Source: Chrysomallon squamiferum (Eukaryota; Mollusca; Gastropoda; Neomphalida; Peltospiridae). Taken from it: 50,000 bases of DNA. Both the position numbers and the translations under genes were made by a program. Below, one piece after another: positions 14,054 through 25,801 of the stretch. A model generated the notes under the pieces. It worked only from the letters and a program-made list of their open reading frames with translations. It was not told the DNA's origin and did no database searches. The DNA is taken from contig CM022665.1 of the NCBI GenBank assembly GCA_012295275.1, positions 28,956,946-29,006,945 on the forward strand, written 5' to 3'. How positions within the stretch are numbered: the stretch's first letter is position 1; the number at the start of each line of letters is the position of its first letter.

Positions 14054-14076
14054 AGTCACATGACTATCATGTGACT
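14054..14076. promoter_or_regulatory. Perfect inverted E-box pair (10-bp arms, 3-bp spacer)
   Basis: AGTCACATGA (14054-14063) and its exact reverse complement TCATGTGACT (14067-14076) flank CTA. Each arm contains TCACATGA/TCATGTGA, the M-box type site of MITF/TFE factors and a one-base variant of the GTCACGTGAC sites upstream of the gene. It lies about 2.3 kb downstream of the bZIP stop codon. Confidence 0.4.
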
Positions 14077-14414
14077 GACACCCGTATTGGTTTTTCGCAC
14101 CACCGAAAATTTACATTGACCAAATTTACATGAAAAAATGACATGATCTGAAAGCATAGAAAATGAATTTGTGTTTTTAAATGCTACCATGATGTCTTGT
14201 AAGCGACAATTTAAATCTGCAGGTTACATGGTTACATTTATATACACCATGTCACGACGGTTCATAATAGGTATTCCCCGTGAAATAGCTTCGACAATTA
14301 AATTATGAATATCAGGTTTTAAAGAGTTTTTTTTTTTTTTTTTTTTTTTTTACCAGCGAAATTTAATAAATATAGTATACCAAAAGGAAAACAATAATTT
14401 AGAATAGGAAACCA

Positions 14415-14424
14415 ATTACGTAAC
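14415..14424. promoter_or_regulatory. Exact D-box ATTACGTAAC
   Basis: The sequence matches the PAR-bZIP consensus RTTAYGTAAY at every position. TTACGTAA cores also occur at 11368-11375 and 22023-22030. In sequence this AT-rich about two such octamers are expected by chance, so this is a motif match only. Confidence 0.2.
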
Positions 14425-15857
14425 TTTTAAAATTGGTTTTATAATTATACAATTTATAGACACGAGAAATGCTATTTCAAGAAGGATACCCTTAGAGAAC
14501 AAAGGAGATACATACTAAAATGATTCGCCTCAAACATTTAAATAACCGTACAATACCGCACTAACCTACATGAATTAACTAAACACTACACAATCTCACA
14601 CAAACAATGCATTTTATAATTTTAAAATGTCCCAAGCAACAGAGAGAGGAAAAAAAAAAAAGGATATTGTAATCACCATAAAAAAAAAAAAATAAAATAA
14701 AATAAAATAAAAATAAGAAGAAAAAAAAAGAAACATATTAGCATGTTATTATCCCAGAAACGATTTTAAGCCGAAAATTCAGGCTGAAAATAATCAGAGT
14801 TTGTACTCAAGATACACTTCAGTGGCTTAAATATTTCAGGCTTGTGCCGAGTCCACAGTGTAAAAGTTTAAAGATAACATGCCTTTACAGATCAAAGAAA
14901 AGTAGAAAAGAACGAAAAGGAAGCGAGAGAATACAAAACTGGATCCTTGCCAGAAAAAGTGATCTTTTTAAATTGTTGTTTTTGTCTATTTTAACGTGAT
15001 GGTCAAGGCCCTGTGTAATGTTATTAGGATGAAGATATACGTTCTAGCTATCACGCCCCCAGCTCGTTCATTTACAAGGAAGTGTTTCGTATCCTTATTT
15101 TTGTTACAGTCTTGTCATAAGTACATTAAACCTTAGTGTTAAATTTTTATCGAAAGACAAGAACAAAAGACTTAATAAATCATCACAATATCGATCTCTT
15201 TTTTTTTTCTTCCCCCATTTGTGTCTGCTACACATAACTAATCGAATACATTTAGAAATTGGATAATGCTGTCTAGAGTATTACCGGTGTTAATGATTTT
15301 TTTTTTTTTTTTTTTTTAAAAGATGAAATAAAAGAAGAAAAAAATGTGCGCCAGTCTGTTGAAGGTTCGGTGTTTAATGTGCTAATTAAATAAATGTATA
15401 GTGTCAAACATATAAATTATTCTGTTTAAATCTGATATTTGTTCTGAAACGAACATTCAAGAATAATTCTTATATTTGCTTCCAGGGATAACTCAACCTT
15501 TGTTCAACAGAACATGGAATTTAACAAGAAGAAAATTAATTAAAAAGAGACAATATTGGGACTAAATTGTGAAAAAACAGAAAGAAGAATCCCGTGTTGC
15601 TTGGAACAAGTATTAATATTTCCCTGAGAATGCAACTGTCATGTTCATGTACACAATTATGCATTTACAAACATAACATACAATTAGCAGAGGCTACTTG
15701 ATGGCACATTAAAAATTATTAAAGCGGGTTTTTTTCATCTTTTTAACACATGCCTGGGTAGAAACAATCTGATTTATGCCCGCTGGTAAGTAATATATAT
15801 ATCTATATATATATACACACATATATATATATATTATTTAACTCTGTTAGTTCATTA

Positions 15858-16203
15858 TTTAATATTTTCTTTCCACAGTTCATTTGAAGATAATTGCAAA
15901 TTGCCAAGTCATAGCAGCAAATCTTGCAAGAAAATAGAAAAAAGTTTGAATTTTTTTTCCTAATTAATTAAAAGGAAAATCTCAGTTACCATTGAAGCAT
16001 TTTTAAATATGGACAGCAATCTACTGGTCAGTTAATTAGATGTTAAAGGTTTAAGTTGTGTTTTCGCCAGTGCATGGACAACAAGATGAAATGAACCCTT
16101 ATCACCTGAGCTGGACCACCAAGCAGCTTGCAGGGTAGTCTGAATATCACCATTTCCCTATAAGGTATTTTGCATAAACTTACAAAAAGAAAAAAAATTA
16201 AAT

Positions 16204-16237
<34 letters not shown>

Positions 16238-16385
16238 AAAAAAAGAACAACAGAAACATGAACATCCAAACCTCACACACATTGAATGAAATAGAATGGA
16301 AATGTCAGGTCGGATGTGGACAGGATGCTGCTGACACATACACAATTAATGTAGGTCCCCGAGAGTCATCTTTTAAGATGAGGTC
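15858..16385 (-). other. Probable 3'UTR of the bZIP gene with ATTAAA signal
   Basis: This noncoding stretch lies downstream of the bZIP stop codon. Scanning about 1.4 kb below the stop, I found no canonical AATAAA on the minus strand. The first variant hexamer is ATTAAA at 15863-15858, followed by GT-rich sequence (minus strand TGTGTGTAT near 15820), which suits a cleavage site. The stretch includes an A-run at about 16207-16234, read as a U-tract in the transcript. A longer 3'UTR is equally possible: further ATTAAA variants lie near 15371 and 14351. The open frame at 16043-16345 in this stretch is an artefact of the homopolymer. Confidence 0.35.
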
Positions 16386-17619
16386 CTAGCTGTTGTACAA
16401 CATACACCTGAGTCGGGCAGTTTCACTCTTAAGCGCTGCCACTTCTACCCGTAATTTGAGGTTCTCCTGCTCAAGGAGTGCCGCACGAATCGCTATCTCG
16501 TCCTCTTTGGCCCTCCTGGCATCACGAGACCGTTTGGCTGCCTCGTTGTTCTTGCGCCTGCGTTCCCAGTAGGCTTCGTCTTTCTGCTCGTCTGGCAGAA
16601 TCTTTGGTCGCTTTCTGCTTCCACTGGAACTGATCAGGGTGCTCGTGCTGGATACAAGTGTGGTTGTTCCGCTTGTGTATGGCAGAGAGGTAATTCTCGA
16701 CGTAGGAGAGTTCGGATTGTGGTAAGAGGTGCTGTTGTTTAGTGGCGTTTCGCTGTAGTTGCTGCTGCTACTGCCATTGCTGCTGTTTCGGGCAGGACTT
16801 GACACGTTGGAATTGACGCTCGCCACCGTTTGCTTCATTCCCGAAAGTCGTTTCTCACGCTCCTTCAGAGCCTGAATTTGATGTTTGTACATGTTCATTA
16901 TCTCTTCCGAATTCACATTCAGTCCGTGCATCATAGTGTCTGACTGGGTCACGGGCACATAACCAGGCATTCCATAGTACCCCACGGGCATTGACAATGA
17001 GCTTTTAGGGTAAGCTTTAAAAGGACGGGTGTTTTTACTCGCTTGTGCACGACGCTGGTGCTCGATGAAAGCTGCCATTGCAGGGAATCCAGTCAGCATG
17101 TTTCCATTTGAGACCATTCCTGCATTCATTTCAGGGAACACTCCCATTGCTGCCAGGGCAGTGTTGGGAATGCGCGAGACAGCAGTTTTGGGTTCCCCAA
17201 TTTGGTCAGCATTGTCCAAAAGAGAGGATTCGTTGATTTTGTTGTTGTTTGAGAAATGCTCATCCGAACTGTCATGACTAAGATGGGGACTATTAGAAGA
17301 AGGTCTCGAGTCATCAGTAAAACTTTCGGATAATGATTCAATGCTTTTTCGTTTGAAGGAAAAATCAAGTGGAATATCTTGTGCCTCTGGTGAATGTATT
17401 TTACGTTCGATATTTTCATCATGACTAACCACCCCATTGCAGATGGCTGCATGTCCATTGGTTAATACAGGACTTGCCTTATGTTGCTTTGTTGACTCCT
17501 GGTGTAATTCTTCTTTAACACTTCCATTTTCCTCCATCTCACGATTTTTCTTAGCTACCGGCGAATGGCCATTAAATTCCTCAGCAGGTCTTCTCCAGCT
17601 GTGTGGAACCTTAAATAGA
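16386..17619 (-). CDS. Terminal coding exon of a PAR/CES-2/giant-like bZIP transcription factor
   Basis: This exon encodes a nuclear DNA-binding bZIP protein. The first ATG is at 17537 and gives 383 residues to a TAG at 16388-16386; residue numbers below count from that ATG. The C-terminus carries an extended basic region (about 308-345) containing [20 protein letters not shown] and matching the N-x2-AA-x2-SR signature at N330 to R338. A leucine zipper follows with L355, L362, L369 and L376 exactly seven residues apart. This extended basic region is diagnostic of the PAR/CES-2/giant/NFIL3 group. Residues 56-60, PLDFS, resemble a CtBP-binding PxDLS motif. Residues 237-306 are Ser/Thr/Asn-rich and probably disordered; the vertebrate-type PAR acidic segment is not obvious. 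The frame stays open for 27 codons above the ATG (starting LFKVPHSW) to a 3' splice site at 17620, so I end the exon at 17619, entered in phase 2. The ATG at 17537 could still serve as a start if the upstream part is 5'UTR. Orthology (Pdp1, ces-2, giant or Hlf type) is not resolved, so no symbol is given. Confidence 0.93.
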
Positions 17620-17643
17620 CTGTAAATATAACAACTGTTAGTA
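17620..17643 (-). other. 3' splice site with TACTAAC branch point
   Basis: Read on the minus strand, TACTAAC (17643-17637) is followed by a T-rich tract and TTTACAG, ending at 17620. The putative branch adenosine at 17638 lies 18 nt from the AG, the normal distance. The exon then begins TCTATTTAAGG. The first nucleotide completes a codon whose first two bases would come from the upstream exon, so a phase 2 junction is required. The downstream reading frame is open throughout. This is strong sequence evidence for an intron immediately upstream of the bZIP exon. Confidence 0.75.
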
Positions 17644-17671
17644 AAGTGCAGTATAACTTTATATAATCTGA

Positions 17672-17714
<43 letters not shown>

Positions 17715-17750
17715 TTAATAACAACAATAACAACATACAAATCAGAGCAA

Positions 17751-17797
<47 letters not shown>

Positions 17798-17804
17798 TAT
17801 ATAT
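17672..17804. repeat. (AAT)n and (AT)n microsatellites at the 3' end of the bZIP intron
   Basis: An AAT array (17672-17713) and an AT array (17753-17804) lie about 50-180 bp upstream of the 3' splice site. The 87-codon minus-strand open frame at 17555-17818 is produced by them. Confidence 0.95.
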
Positions 17805-17918
17805 AACAATTTTTGCATTCAGATATCTCTAAACAAACGTATATATATATATATTAATAAATATTTATTTTGTTTAAATACGACTTGTTAATACAAGCCC
17901 TGGGGTTGTATATGCAAA

Positions 17919-17947
<29 letters not shown>
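17919..17947. repeat. (TG)n microsatellite
   Basis: A pure TG run of about 14 units. Confidence 0.95.
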
Positions 17948-17949
<2 letters not shown>

Positions 17950-18584
17950 AGCTATGAAATGCTGCACTAAGGAAAAAAATATATTAACATAAATCATTCT
18001 TTCAGTTATTTCAAATGACAAAAGCTAAGATCTTACAAATCCAGCTGTTTTTTTGTTTTGTAATGAAAATGGTGATGTAAACTTAGGTCGTGTTTCATGG
18101 CGAATGTCACAGAAGTATGACAACCGTAATTTGAACTGTTGTATCACTAGTCTTGAAGATTGAGACGATAAAAGCTGAGGTGACTGATCGAATGCCCGAT
18201 CATATCTTGATGATTGCGTGACAATTATGGTTAAAGCAAGCTGATCGGGGCACGCAACAACCAAACACCCTTTATTTTATGTTGTTTTGTCCTTGCCCTG
18301 ATCATCAGAATCAGATTGTCAGCTGGGAAAAAAGAATTAGAAACTACACACGTTGTCCTTTAAAATTAATCTTTTCACCCATCTGTTCACACTCAAAGTA
18401 GTCTTTGATGTATAAGTTATATAGCAAGAGTTGGAAAAGAACATAACCATTTACTGAAGTTACAGCTTAAATCAAAGTCTTTAGGTCAGGGAGCAGTTGC
18501 TGACAAATGCTGAATTTGATTTACATCCCATTTTGATAACAGCTCTAAAGCTGCTAAATAAGAATTTGTTAAACGTGCTTAATT

Positions 18585-18616
<32 letters not shown>

Positions 18617-19499
18617 TTTTAACCACAGATTATAACTAAAATATTCTTTAAATTCTTTAAATTTATATTTTTAACGAAAGTTTTCCGTGTTGTTTACGTT
18701 AATTGTAAAATGTCTGTCGTCATACTTAAGGCATTTTTAAGGGCAAATCACAAGGTAAATAATATAACTTTACTGTGTCATTATTCTGTAATTTCTTTTT
18801 ACTAAAATGTGTTTTTAGCGACAGTTATTTGCGCTAGTTGTACGAGGTTTGACTATTTCCAATGTACTAGCGTTCCGATGACTACTGATAAAAACAAGAT
18901 ACTTAGTAGCCGTTAAATATTTTACCTATCCGATCTAAAAGATGGTTCGCTTCTAAACTGTTTTCTTTCCATTTCTTTTATGTATATGTTGCTTGTTTAC
19001 CAACGACCAAGGTTACGTTCGTCAGGCTAAAGGCCTATGCAATATGTAAAAAGAATCATAAAATATTTACCAAAAGGACACGCTGTTTTGCTATGGCTCG
19101 CGAATAGGAACAATTAAAAGATCAATACCTTAATATCAGTTGAACATAGATGATCGATATCAGTTTTCAAATGAAATCAGCTAACAAACAGCGAATAACC
19201 GTATATCTAAAGTTTCTTCTTCAACATTAATAATTCATCTCGGTAAGTCGTATTACCTACAGTGTCTTTCAGATGATCGAGATATGCGAGTTTTTCCGAA
19301 AGGTCACGCAACATTCTGTCATAAACTACTTTGATAAGGCTTTTGTCGTTGGAATGGCAGGGAGTAATAATGTATAATTAAAAAATAATAAACACAATGG
19401 TGAGCTGATACAATCTTGTGACAACACGGTTATCTCTTAATACACTTATAATCATAGACTCAAAGACAGAAGAAGATAATTACTGGAATGTTTTTATGA
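17948..19499. other. Probable first-intron sequence of the bZIP gene
   Basis: Unique AT-rich sequence. The open frame at 18025-18264 is unrecognised and unsupported. Confidence 0.45.
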
Positions 19500-19937
19500 A
19501 ATACAGAAACATTTATACATTGTTTTTATATAATATAGAGAATAGCGTTACACCGCGATTGTATTATTCAAAACTGTTATATTACGTTGTTTTTTAACGC
19601 AGAAAACGGTTATACTGCGTTATATTACAGTACAGAAAGCAGTTACACTACAGTACAGAAAGCAGTTACACTGCATTAGTTAAAATAGAAAAAAAAGATA
19701 TACTACCTTATTACACTACACAGAAAACGTTACATTACGTTATTATATAATACAGAAAACAGTAATACTAGTCTATTCATAAAAGGTTACACTACATTAT
19801 TATATAATACATAAAAGGTAACACACTATGTTATTATATACTACAGAAAAAGGTTACACTATGTTATTATACAATACAGAAAAAGGTTACACTACGTTAT
19901 TATACAATACAGAAAAAGGTTACACTACGTTTTTACT
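19500..19937 (+). repeat. 33-bp minisatellite with a homogeneity gradient
   Basis: The unit is ACAGAAAAAGGTTACACTAC followed by GTTATTATACAAT (33 bp). The last three units (about 19840-19937) are nearly identical. Units to the left are progressively diverged and vary in length. Because 33 is divisible by 3, the array reads as LLYNTEKGYTT peptide repeats at 19828-19937, with no other coding evidence. It lies in the probable first intron of the bZIP gene. Confidence 0.7.
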
Positions 19938-20440
19938 CCCGTTGCCGTTTCTTCTATTTAGAATTGATTTTCCTGTTACTACCATCATCTCAATTATAAC
20001 TGTCATTATCAATATCAGTGACATCACTACTTCTACTACGTAACAACAACAACAGTTAAATAATAAATATATTTAATAGTTTCAGATTTTTACTATTTGT
20101 GAAACTCCAATTTAGTATTTCCAAAACAAAAATAATTTAGAATGATGCAACATTTCTTCTATTGCAGAATTAATAACAGCTATTAAAATAATTTCTAAAT
20201 TTGGCAGCACGATATATGCGTAACTGACAGTGCTTATCACATTGTTGTGTATCTAATTGTTGTGTGCATTATTATCTTCAATATATCTCTTTAACTGACA
20301 GCTGTAGTCTCAAACCTAAAAAGCATGGCTTTAAGGTGCGGAAATGAAAACAATAACGAAGGAGATACCCAATAAAGAACAAAAAGAAAAAAAAGATAAG
20401 AAAGGATATGAACATCCTGGAAAGACACCTCATGACAGAA

Positions 20441-20455
20441 GTGTGTGTGTGTGTA

Positions 20456-20538
<83 letters not shown>
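20441..20538. repeat. Compound (GT)n(GA)n microsatellite
   Basis: GT units (one interruption) switch directly to GA units at 20480. Confidence 0.95.
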
Positions 20539-20540
<2 letters not shown>

Positions 20541-23407
20541 AGTGTTTACAACAAAACGAAATTAGCGTTTTTCTGTGACTTCAAATTTACTTCACCTCTT
20601 AACAAGATTTTTATAGTCTGTTGTCATTTTATATCGCACATTATGTTCGTGCTAAGGCCCCACGTTGGGTAACCACAATAAATACCGTAACAAATAATTT
20701 CAGCTATTTATTTGGTCACGTTTTCATCGATAGTGACCATACAAACAGGAAAACAGTATGTATTGATCGGAACAGAAGCCACAGTACATAGTTGTAACTA
20801 ATATCATAGTATTGAAATAACGATTTATTTTTGTTTGTAATACACTTATCTATAGTGATAATGCAAATACAATACACAACATGTATTATCAGTTCAAATA
20901 ACCTGATTTTTGTAAAAGCAAACTGCTGCAGTCTTGCAGGCAAGTCTGAACGAGTCCTTTACAAACATTTACCTGTTTGAACATTACAAAATGCATAAAC
21001 AACTGAAATATATCGCGCCTTATCTCTGACGCTATTGTGTGTTAGTTGTGAACGGGTTGGGAAGTAGAATATGATTGCCACGACATTAACACCACATACA
21101 TACATACATACATACATACACACACACATATATATATATTTCAGTAACCTCATGTGAAGCATGCTCTTTGATTTCTTATTCAGTGAAACAATAAAACTAT
21201 ATGTAACTCTTCGATAATACAACTGAATACAGAAAAAAAAAAAAAAACAATTTGTATGTCAAGAAATAACCGAGTGGTCTTTGACATCAAGAAATGTAAA
21301 ATACAATACGTTCAGGTTCTATTTCATTACGTGTGATGGAAATTTTATCTGCAATAAAAATATTCTTGAACTCTACTTCTTTTAAAATTGTATAATGAAG
21401 TGTGAGCATGACTGTACATAAAATCAAATCGACCGCTGCGATCTTTTGATCTTAGCGAGGTATATCTATCACGTAACAGGAAAATAGGCCAGATAACAAC
21501 ACAAGGAAACTAAACCTGATAGCCCTAAGGCGTACTGTGATAATCACCTTTCGGTCCACGTACCTTTTTATGAAAAAAAAAAAAATATTTCTTTCTTTAA
21601 ATTGATGTTTTAATTTATACTTTCTCCCCCCCCCTCACTCCCCCTCATATCACATATACAAATTGTAAATATCGGTCAACCATGAATAAGAACTTTTAAA
21701 ATATTTGTTAAAACGAATGCCATTAGACGTTTCATAAATCAAAGTTTTTATTATTATCTTATTCTTTCGGGGAGTTTTTTGCTGCTTTTTTTTTTTTTTT
21801 TTTTTTTTTCAGCACCTTCCTGTCTGTATTTTAAGGAAACTGTAGATTATTATTACTTATATATATATTAAAGAATACACACAGATTAGAAAGATAAATT
21901 ATCTGAAATAGTAAATCTAGTTTATAAAAGCTTCATATGACACCGCATAGAATATAACATTTTTGTTTTAAGCATTTGCATTGTAGAAAAACCGTCGGGG
22001 CGCAGGTAACCCAATACGTTGTTTACGTAAGACATCCCAAAACCAGTTTACATCTGATAGTGTTGGGTTTCTTCTTTCAGGGTATTGACTGGTGTCCGGC
22101 AAGTAAAATAAATATTATCGTGGAAACTTGAAATTCGTTAAATAAAAATAAATGTACAAAAATAAATAAAAAAAAAAAAAAAAAAAAAGAAGAAGAAGAA
22201 AAAGAAGAGAAAGAGAGAATGCAAGAACATCTTTTATATTTGGAGAAACGACAATACAGGCTAAACAGCTGCAGATTGAATTTAACATTGTTAACCTACA
22301 TTATTTCTGGCGACACGTTTTACTAATTACGTCCGACAAGCGTTATGTCCGGCGCTTTAAACATGTAACTCATTAAATAATCTTTTTATATCCAGAGAAT
22401 AGAAATTATCGATGACGTACAGAAAATAATTTTCATTCTCAAAGTAAAACTTGTTAGTGGACATTTTTGAAAGGTTATTTATTCGATCTAAGTTCATCAC
22501 AGAGATAAATATAATAATCACTATTATGAAACGGATAACTAGACTTTTTGTTAACCAATTACATGCGCTAATACAGGTATTTGTATTTTTGTTATTTTAA
22601 ATGCAATAGAAGAAGAAGAAGAATATAAACTGGATTGTTTAATTTTGGAAAGAAAAAAAAATCGTAATAAAATTATGCGAGCTGATTTAAAAATAAAAAT
22701 ATAAAAATAAAAATAAAAAAAAAAATAATAATAATAATAACAATAAATAAATAAATAACAAAAAGCAAAATCGTTATAAAAGTTAATATTTGAAGACATA
22801 AGCGGCTCAGAAAAAATCCAGTTCACTAAACTGTTTCTGGATCGACTAGACAAACAGTAACAAGCTGACAGGTTATCAATAAACTCTTCTTTATCTTCGG
22901 ACGTGTTAAATACTGCCAGTGTTATTTCTTACTACGCTGTCTGCAGGTGTGTTACCACGATAAACATGTATAAATTACAACACACTGTTTTCTGTTTAAT
23001 TTCTCCCGCCAGAACGAACACTCTTTTACTCACTTAATTTTACTATTTATTTTATATCTACGTAATATAATATTTCTTATAATATATATGTAAATATTTG
23101 ACTAGTTTACTGCGAATAATCAATATCATGATAATATAAATATCGTTACATATCGTATTACCAAAGGAACCTCTGTATTATGTATTCTGTTATATGAGCA
23201 TAATCACTGCATACATATTCATGTCATGAAAAAGAGTTGAAAAATAAAACAAAAGTCGTTGATCTATTCTCTGTTAAAAAGGGCAGTTCAAAATAATATT
23301 GCATTATAAAACTGTAAACCCCATAAAGCGGCAATCGCAATTTTGTACATCAAAAGAGCAAGTTGTCATTTCGTTTTTCACAACATACTTAAATATATTA
23401 ATTTCAA

Positions 23408-23422
23408 CAATAATAATAATAA

Positions 23423-23467
<45 letters not shown>

Positions 23468-23511
23468 GAAGAAGAAGAAGAAGAAAGCAGAACAACAACA
23501 ACAACAACAAA
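23408..23511. repeat. Compound (AAT)n(AAG)n(AAC)n microsatellite
   Basis: Three adjacent trinucleotide arrays share an AAN pattern, with one GTA interruption. All three overlapping open frames here are artefacts. Confidence 0.95.
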
Positions 23512-24129
23512 TGAACTCGTCAGATGAAGTATTTTGAAAATAGTTAACTATGCAATGTGACGGGCCTGTGATCAATACCCATGACAATTCTTGCTGATTT
23601 AAAGTCGGCCTTGAAATGTTGACTGTTATCAACCGTGTACAGTGCTCTGCTGGAAAAGGCACGACCTGACATGGTTACAACAGCTGTGTTTCACAATGTT
23701 ACTAACATAACATCAACGATCCCAGTCTGTTGAGTGAAACAGGGACATACACACAATATATCAAGTGTTTTCTGCATTAGTCACTTCTACAGTAATTTTA
23801 CCATAGCAAGAAATGCAACCATCGATTTTCACCCGATAATCACCTTTTCTTCCCCCGCCCCTGAATTAACGAACTGTGCTTGTAGTGACGTGTTTACGTT
23901 AAAAGTACGTTACGAAAGACTGCGATATCATGTGTTCTTCAGGAAACACTTCACTAAAGTCCTATCGTAGCGACCGCCTCCCACTCACCAGATAAACTGT
24001 TTACTTTAGACACCGAATACCAGACTTAAAAATAGCTTCAACAAATGCTGTACGTGTCATCTGGGAATATATTTTTTTTAACCGTTGTAATTTACTGTCT
24101 AAAGCAGAAACCTTCATTTCTTACCTTTT

Positions 24130-24168
24130 CAGTAACAACAACAACAACAACAACAACAATAATAATAC
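24130..24168. repeat. (CAA)n(AAT)n microsatellite
   Basis: A short CAA array followed by AAT units. Confidence 0.9.
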
Positions 24169-25208
24169 TAGTAACCATAACAACAATGACAATAATTTTC
24201 TTGTCCGTTTAGAGTTATTTAACAAATATATTATAAATTGATTAATAATCCTGATAAGACTGAAAATTAATTTATTTAATTAAACAAACATTTAAAATAA
24301 AAGTCATGGATAAAGAAATACACAGTTTTAATTGATTGCAAGACAAAGGAGGAAGTACATTCAGTGAGTAACCGTGTTTTTCAGGTCTGTATTCCCTGCT
24401 GACTCTTTCACATATTTTGCTTTTTATTTCCCTGTTGTACAGTATTGTGTTAAGAACTGTATTTATTATGCAGAAAAAATAAAAGAAAATAAATAAAAGA
24501 AAATAAAAAAAAAAAAAAAAAAAAAGAAAGGAAAAGAAAAAAAAAATCAGATTCAACATCATTCAGTAACGACTATACTCTTGACTCATAAATATTTATT
24601 GTTCATTTGTTTTTTCTGTTGGTGGGTAACAAATCATATACAAAGTTAATAACACTTACAAACAAAAACGTCGACAACGAACATACATTTTAAAAATATA
24701 TACCAGTATGATCTCTTTAACATAGAATCTATTCTTACCTTCTAACATGAACAGAAGGGTATGAATACTATGATAAATATGTCCTCTTTTGACCGAATTA
24801 CGTCACAAGTCTATTATACCAGTGCGCGCCCCTTACACTCGACTATTACATACTCTTGGGGTTACATCATGATCAGTAATACTCCAGTGTTAGACACATA
24901 ACGCTGAAAAACTTACGTACTGTTACTAAAGAAAGAAAGAACAGTATCAAATACACAATCGTAAACTCACTGGTGACGCACCTAATGAGTAAACAAGTTA
25001 CCAGCGCCTATCCCATTTCTTTTTTAAACAACGGGTTGAGTAAGCGGCCAGTACGGTTAAAGCGGTTGTCAATCGAAACCATTAATCAATAAGAAATCAT
25101 TCACAGAGTATGTTGTTTACTACAACTGTGTAATACATAGTATAGCGCAGAAGCAGACAGGCTATCAGTAAAATAAAGAGGGTGTGTGAGGAAACTAGTT
25201 TGTACGGC

Positions 25209-25801
25209 GTACACGTGTACACCGATTGAAATGTAAACAATAATATAAGGTTACGAAACTACTCCTTTCACCTCCGAATTGCGTCTTACGCCCACTTCTA
25301 GCGCTGCTAACGGTAAACATCACTTCGCAATCGATAAACCGGCTACTTTCGATAACACACCAATGCCGAAATATTCATTGAAATAAAATAAATATCATTA
25401 CCTGGTGTGCTGTTCTTCTTGGCAAATGGCCTGTGTTGCGTTCTGCTGGCCTCGAAGTAACGGCCATACAAAATGGTGTAATCCGCTATCACAGGTCCAT
25501 AATCGTTGGCTCTGTGACCCGAAATGACGCCAGTAAGTGCCATGTATGCAAATGCTTTCCGAATCACGTAATCCAAAATTAGCTAACCAATCATCTCTGG
25601 TCTTCTTCGGTGCAAGGCATGTCCAGTTGAAAAGCTTACTGACATCACAGTCCAGTGGTAACCTCTGATTGGCTGGCCAGGCACACAGCTCAAGGTTGCG
25701 TAAGGACACGGCAGTTGCTTACAAGGCCAAAAGGTGACAGCCTCGTTTCCACGTCCAATTGAGCTGACCCTGTTACATGGAGATGACCGCAAAATGCCCA
25801 A
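25209..25801. promoter_or_regulatory. Promoter-like patch with E-box palindrome, CCAAT boxes and a donor site
   Basis: This patch is non-repetitive and more GC-rich than its surroundings. GTACACGTGTAC, a 12-bp palindromic E-box, is at 25209-25220. CCAAT boxes occur in both orientations (near 25585 on plus and near 25668 as ATTGG). A TTGCGTAA bZIP site is at 25696-25703. A minus-strand donor, CCAG|GTAATG, has its GT at 25401-25400. The open frame 25709-25398 leaves that donor in phase 2, as the bZIP acceptor requires, but its Trp/Cys/His-rich translation does not look like real protein. I read this as a possible alternative promoter or 5'UTR exon. Other small open frames here (25343-25801) overlap each other and are not recognised. 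Confidence 0.3.

Larger units (their letters stand above)
13409..15857. other. Immediate downstream flank or extended 3'UTR of the bZIP gene
   Basis: No supported coding. The 89-codon open frame at 13402-13671 is unrecognised. T-runs lie at about 14328-14351 and 15298-15317. The E-box palindrome and D-box are listed separately. Confidence 0.45.
19938..25208. other. Probable intron or intergenic sequence
   Basis: Apart from the microsatellites listed, this is AT-rich with A/T runs near 21787-21809, 22170-22188 and 24508-24525. ATTACGTCAC, an exact E4BP4-type site, is at 24797-24806. No exon could be identified. Confidence 0.45.

Noticed and set aside
17126-17458. 110-codon minus-strand frame and plus-strand frames inside the bZIP exon (17029-17277, 17437-17625)
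   Set aside because: They are shadows of the bZIP frame, which alone shows domain structure.
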